A stretch of 64,000 bases of DNA from contig NZ_KQ960953.1 of assembly GCF_001553405.1 (NCBI RefSeq), positions 61,083 through 125,082 of the forward strand, written 5' to 3'. Below, one piece after another: positions 63,127 to 64,000 of this stretch. Within the stretch, counting starts at the first letter, position 1. Every line of letters starts with the position of its first letter. Made by a program: the position numbers and the translations under genes. The stretch comes from Megasphaera hutchinsoni (GTDB lineage Bacteria > Bacillota > Negativicutes > Veillonellales > Megasphaeraceae). Below the pieces are notes generated by a model. That model made no database searches, had not been told where the DNA came from, and was given only the letters and a program-made list of their open reading frames with translations.

Positions 63127-63834
63127 ATGGTTACCACAGAAGAAAGTATTATTCGTTTAATTGTTGCCTTGGTATTAGGTGCATTTATTGGATACGAACG
63201 CCAGGCACAGAATAAGTCGGCTGGGTTACGTACGCATACGCTTGTTTGTGTAGGTGCTTGTTTGTGCATGATTGTATCGATTAATGTTGCCATGGGCTAT
63301 TATTTTGGTTATGGTTATCACAATTCAGATCCAGGACGAATTGCCGCACAGGTTATATCGGGCGTCGGCTTTTTGGGAGCTGGTACGATTGTGGCGAATC
63401 AAAAAGCTGGGAATGTCCAGGGATTAACGACTGCGGCTACGGTTTGGGTAGTTGCTGCGATTGGGCTGGTCGTTGGTGCGGGTTATTTGATTACGGCTAT
63501 TACGGCAACGATATTAATTTTTTTAGTGCTTACGGCTTTTGTGCGGTTAGATACTATTTTGAGTAAACGTTATCGTAAATATTATAAACTTCATATAAAA
63601 ATGAAAAATACCGTAGGGCAATCTCGTCGCTTATCTTCGTTTTTATCATCTGAAAATATGCAAGTGGAATTTTTCCGCTCCATTTCAGAAGAAGAAGCCC
63701 CCATCTCTGAACTTGTTCTTTTTATTTCTTGTCATGGATTTATTAAAGAAAATGAAATTATTACTAAATTACTTGCACTAAAAGGAATTTCGATGGCTGA
63801 AATAGAACGGAAAGAACAACTCAAGGATGAATAA
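63127..63834 (+). CDS. MgtC/SapB-family membrane protein
   Basis: 235 residues: four to five N-terminal membrane helices with the family motif GAFIGYERQ and GVGFLGAGTI, and a C-terminal ACT-like domain. Members are tied to magnesium limitation and, in pathogens, intracellular survival. AGGGGG ribosome site. No mgtA/mgtE nearby. Confidence 0.88.
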   Translation: MVTTEESIIRLIVALVLGAFIGYERQAQNKSAGLRTHTLVCVGACLCMIVSINVAMGYYFGYGYHNSDPGRIAAQVISGVGFLGAGTIVANQKAGNVQGLTTAATVWVVAAIGLVVGAGYLITAITATILIFLVLTAFVRLDTILSKRYRKYYKLHIKMKNTVGQSRRLSSFLSSENMQVEFFRSISEEEAPISELVLFISCHGFIKENEIITKLLALKGISMAEIERKEQLKDE

Positions 63835-63926
63835 GTATAACTTGACTTGACAGGGAAGCATAAAGTTGTTATCATAAACAAGCATTCTAATAGCAATTTT
63901 AACTGTTGTTATGATGAGGCAAATGG

Positions 63927-63955
63927 TTGACATGATTGGATTTATATAGTAATAT
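63927..63955 (+). promoter_or_regulatory. tRNA-Gly promoter
   Basis: Consensus -35 TTGACA, 17-base spacer, -10 TAATAT, 12 bases before the tRNA. Confidence 0.75.
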
Positions 63956-63967
63956 GAATATCGTCGT

Positions 63968-64000
63968 GCGGAAGTAGCTCAGTGGTAGAGCACCACCTTG
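63968..64000 (+). tRNA. tRNA-Gly, 5' part only
   Basis: GCGGAAGTAGCTCAGTGGT-AGAGCACCACCTTG: acceptor, D arm and the start of the anticodon arm. CCACCTT before the anticodon is typical of tRNA-Gly(GCC). The window ends before the anticodon, so the identity is inferred. Confidence 0.85.

Overview
This is a low-GC bacterial chromosome segment that is dense in genes. It is most likely from a diderm Firmicute of the Negativicutes (Veillonellaceae or Dialister type). Firmicute signs are a single-chain PurL, a ParA-ParB-DUF4446 cluster, Firmicute-type parS sites, YhaO/YhaN homologues, a GerW/DUF2953 pair and U-rich terminators. Outer-membrane signs are an OmpH/Skp-like periplasmic chaperone and ArnT-like lipid-linked sugar transferases. 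The assignment is inference; no rRNA or other marker is present to settle it.

Layout. 1-1.3 kb: panC-panD (pantothenate). 1.3-4.1 kb: two perfect parS sites built into the convergent terminators of panD and copA, then copA-csoR with a large inverted-repeat operator. 4.1-6.9 kb: OmpH-like chaperone and an Old-Yellow-Enzyme/DUF2953/GerW operon. 7.1-9.1 kb: purA and a putative MetH-activation-like protein. 9.2-12.4 kb: parA-parB-DUF4446-M23 peptidase. 12.5-16.4 kb: YgjP-like metalloprotease, exonuclease, 2-hydroxyacid dehydrogenase, rpoN. 16.5-21.7 kb: orphan protein, xpt, and divergent purL. 21.8-22.9 kb: rpsF-ssb-rpsR. 23-31.7 kb: GntP permease, lipid kinase, M18 aminopeptidase, EF-G-like GTPase, pyruvate kinase, queC. 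31.8-40.3 kb: orphan solute-binding lipoprotein, PAP2 phosphatase, bioB behind a BirA-like operator, then a MocR regulator with yhaO-yhaN. 40.4-48.3 kb: degenerate M20D peptidase homologue, ClC channel, 3D-domain cell-wall protein, glmU-prs-pth, MBL hydrolase.

48.4-51.5 kb is an accessory island. It starts with a truncated tyrosine recombinase and holds three consecutive toxin C-terminal domain plus immunity cassettes without any full-length toxin carrier: a papain-like deamidase with a DUF7675-like partner, DUF6883 with DUF4926, and a frameshifted RelA/SpoT-like fragment with a small partner. It ends in a 21-bp tandem repeat array.

51.5-64 kb: cstA, a CobT-like protein (catalytic Glu replaced by Met) paired with an aminotransferase, a radical SAM protein, an EamA transporter, and an operon made of a DedA-ArnT-like fusion, a second ArnT-like transferase and a UDG-family protein. 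An mgtC-like gene and the 5' part of a tRNA-Gly close the window.

The observations most worth following are the DedA/glycosyltransferase fusion, the orphan toxin-immunity array, the parS-terminator hybrids, the catalytically stripped M20D homologue, and the CobT-like/aminotransferase pair.
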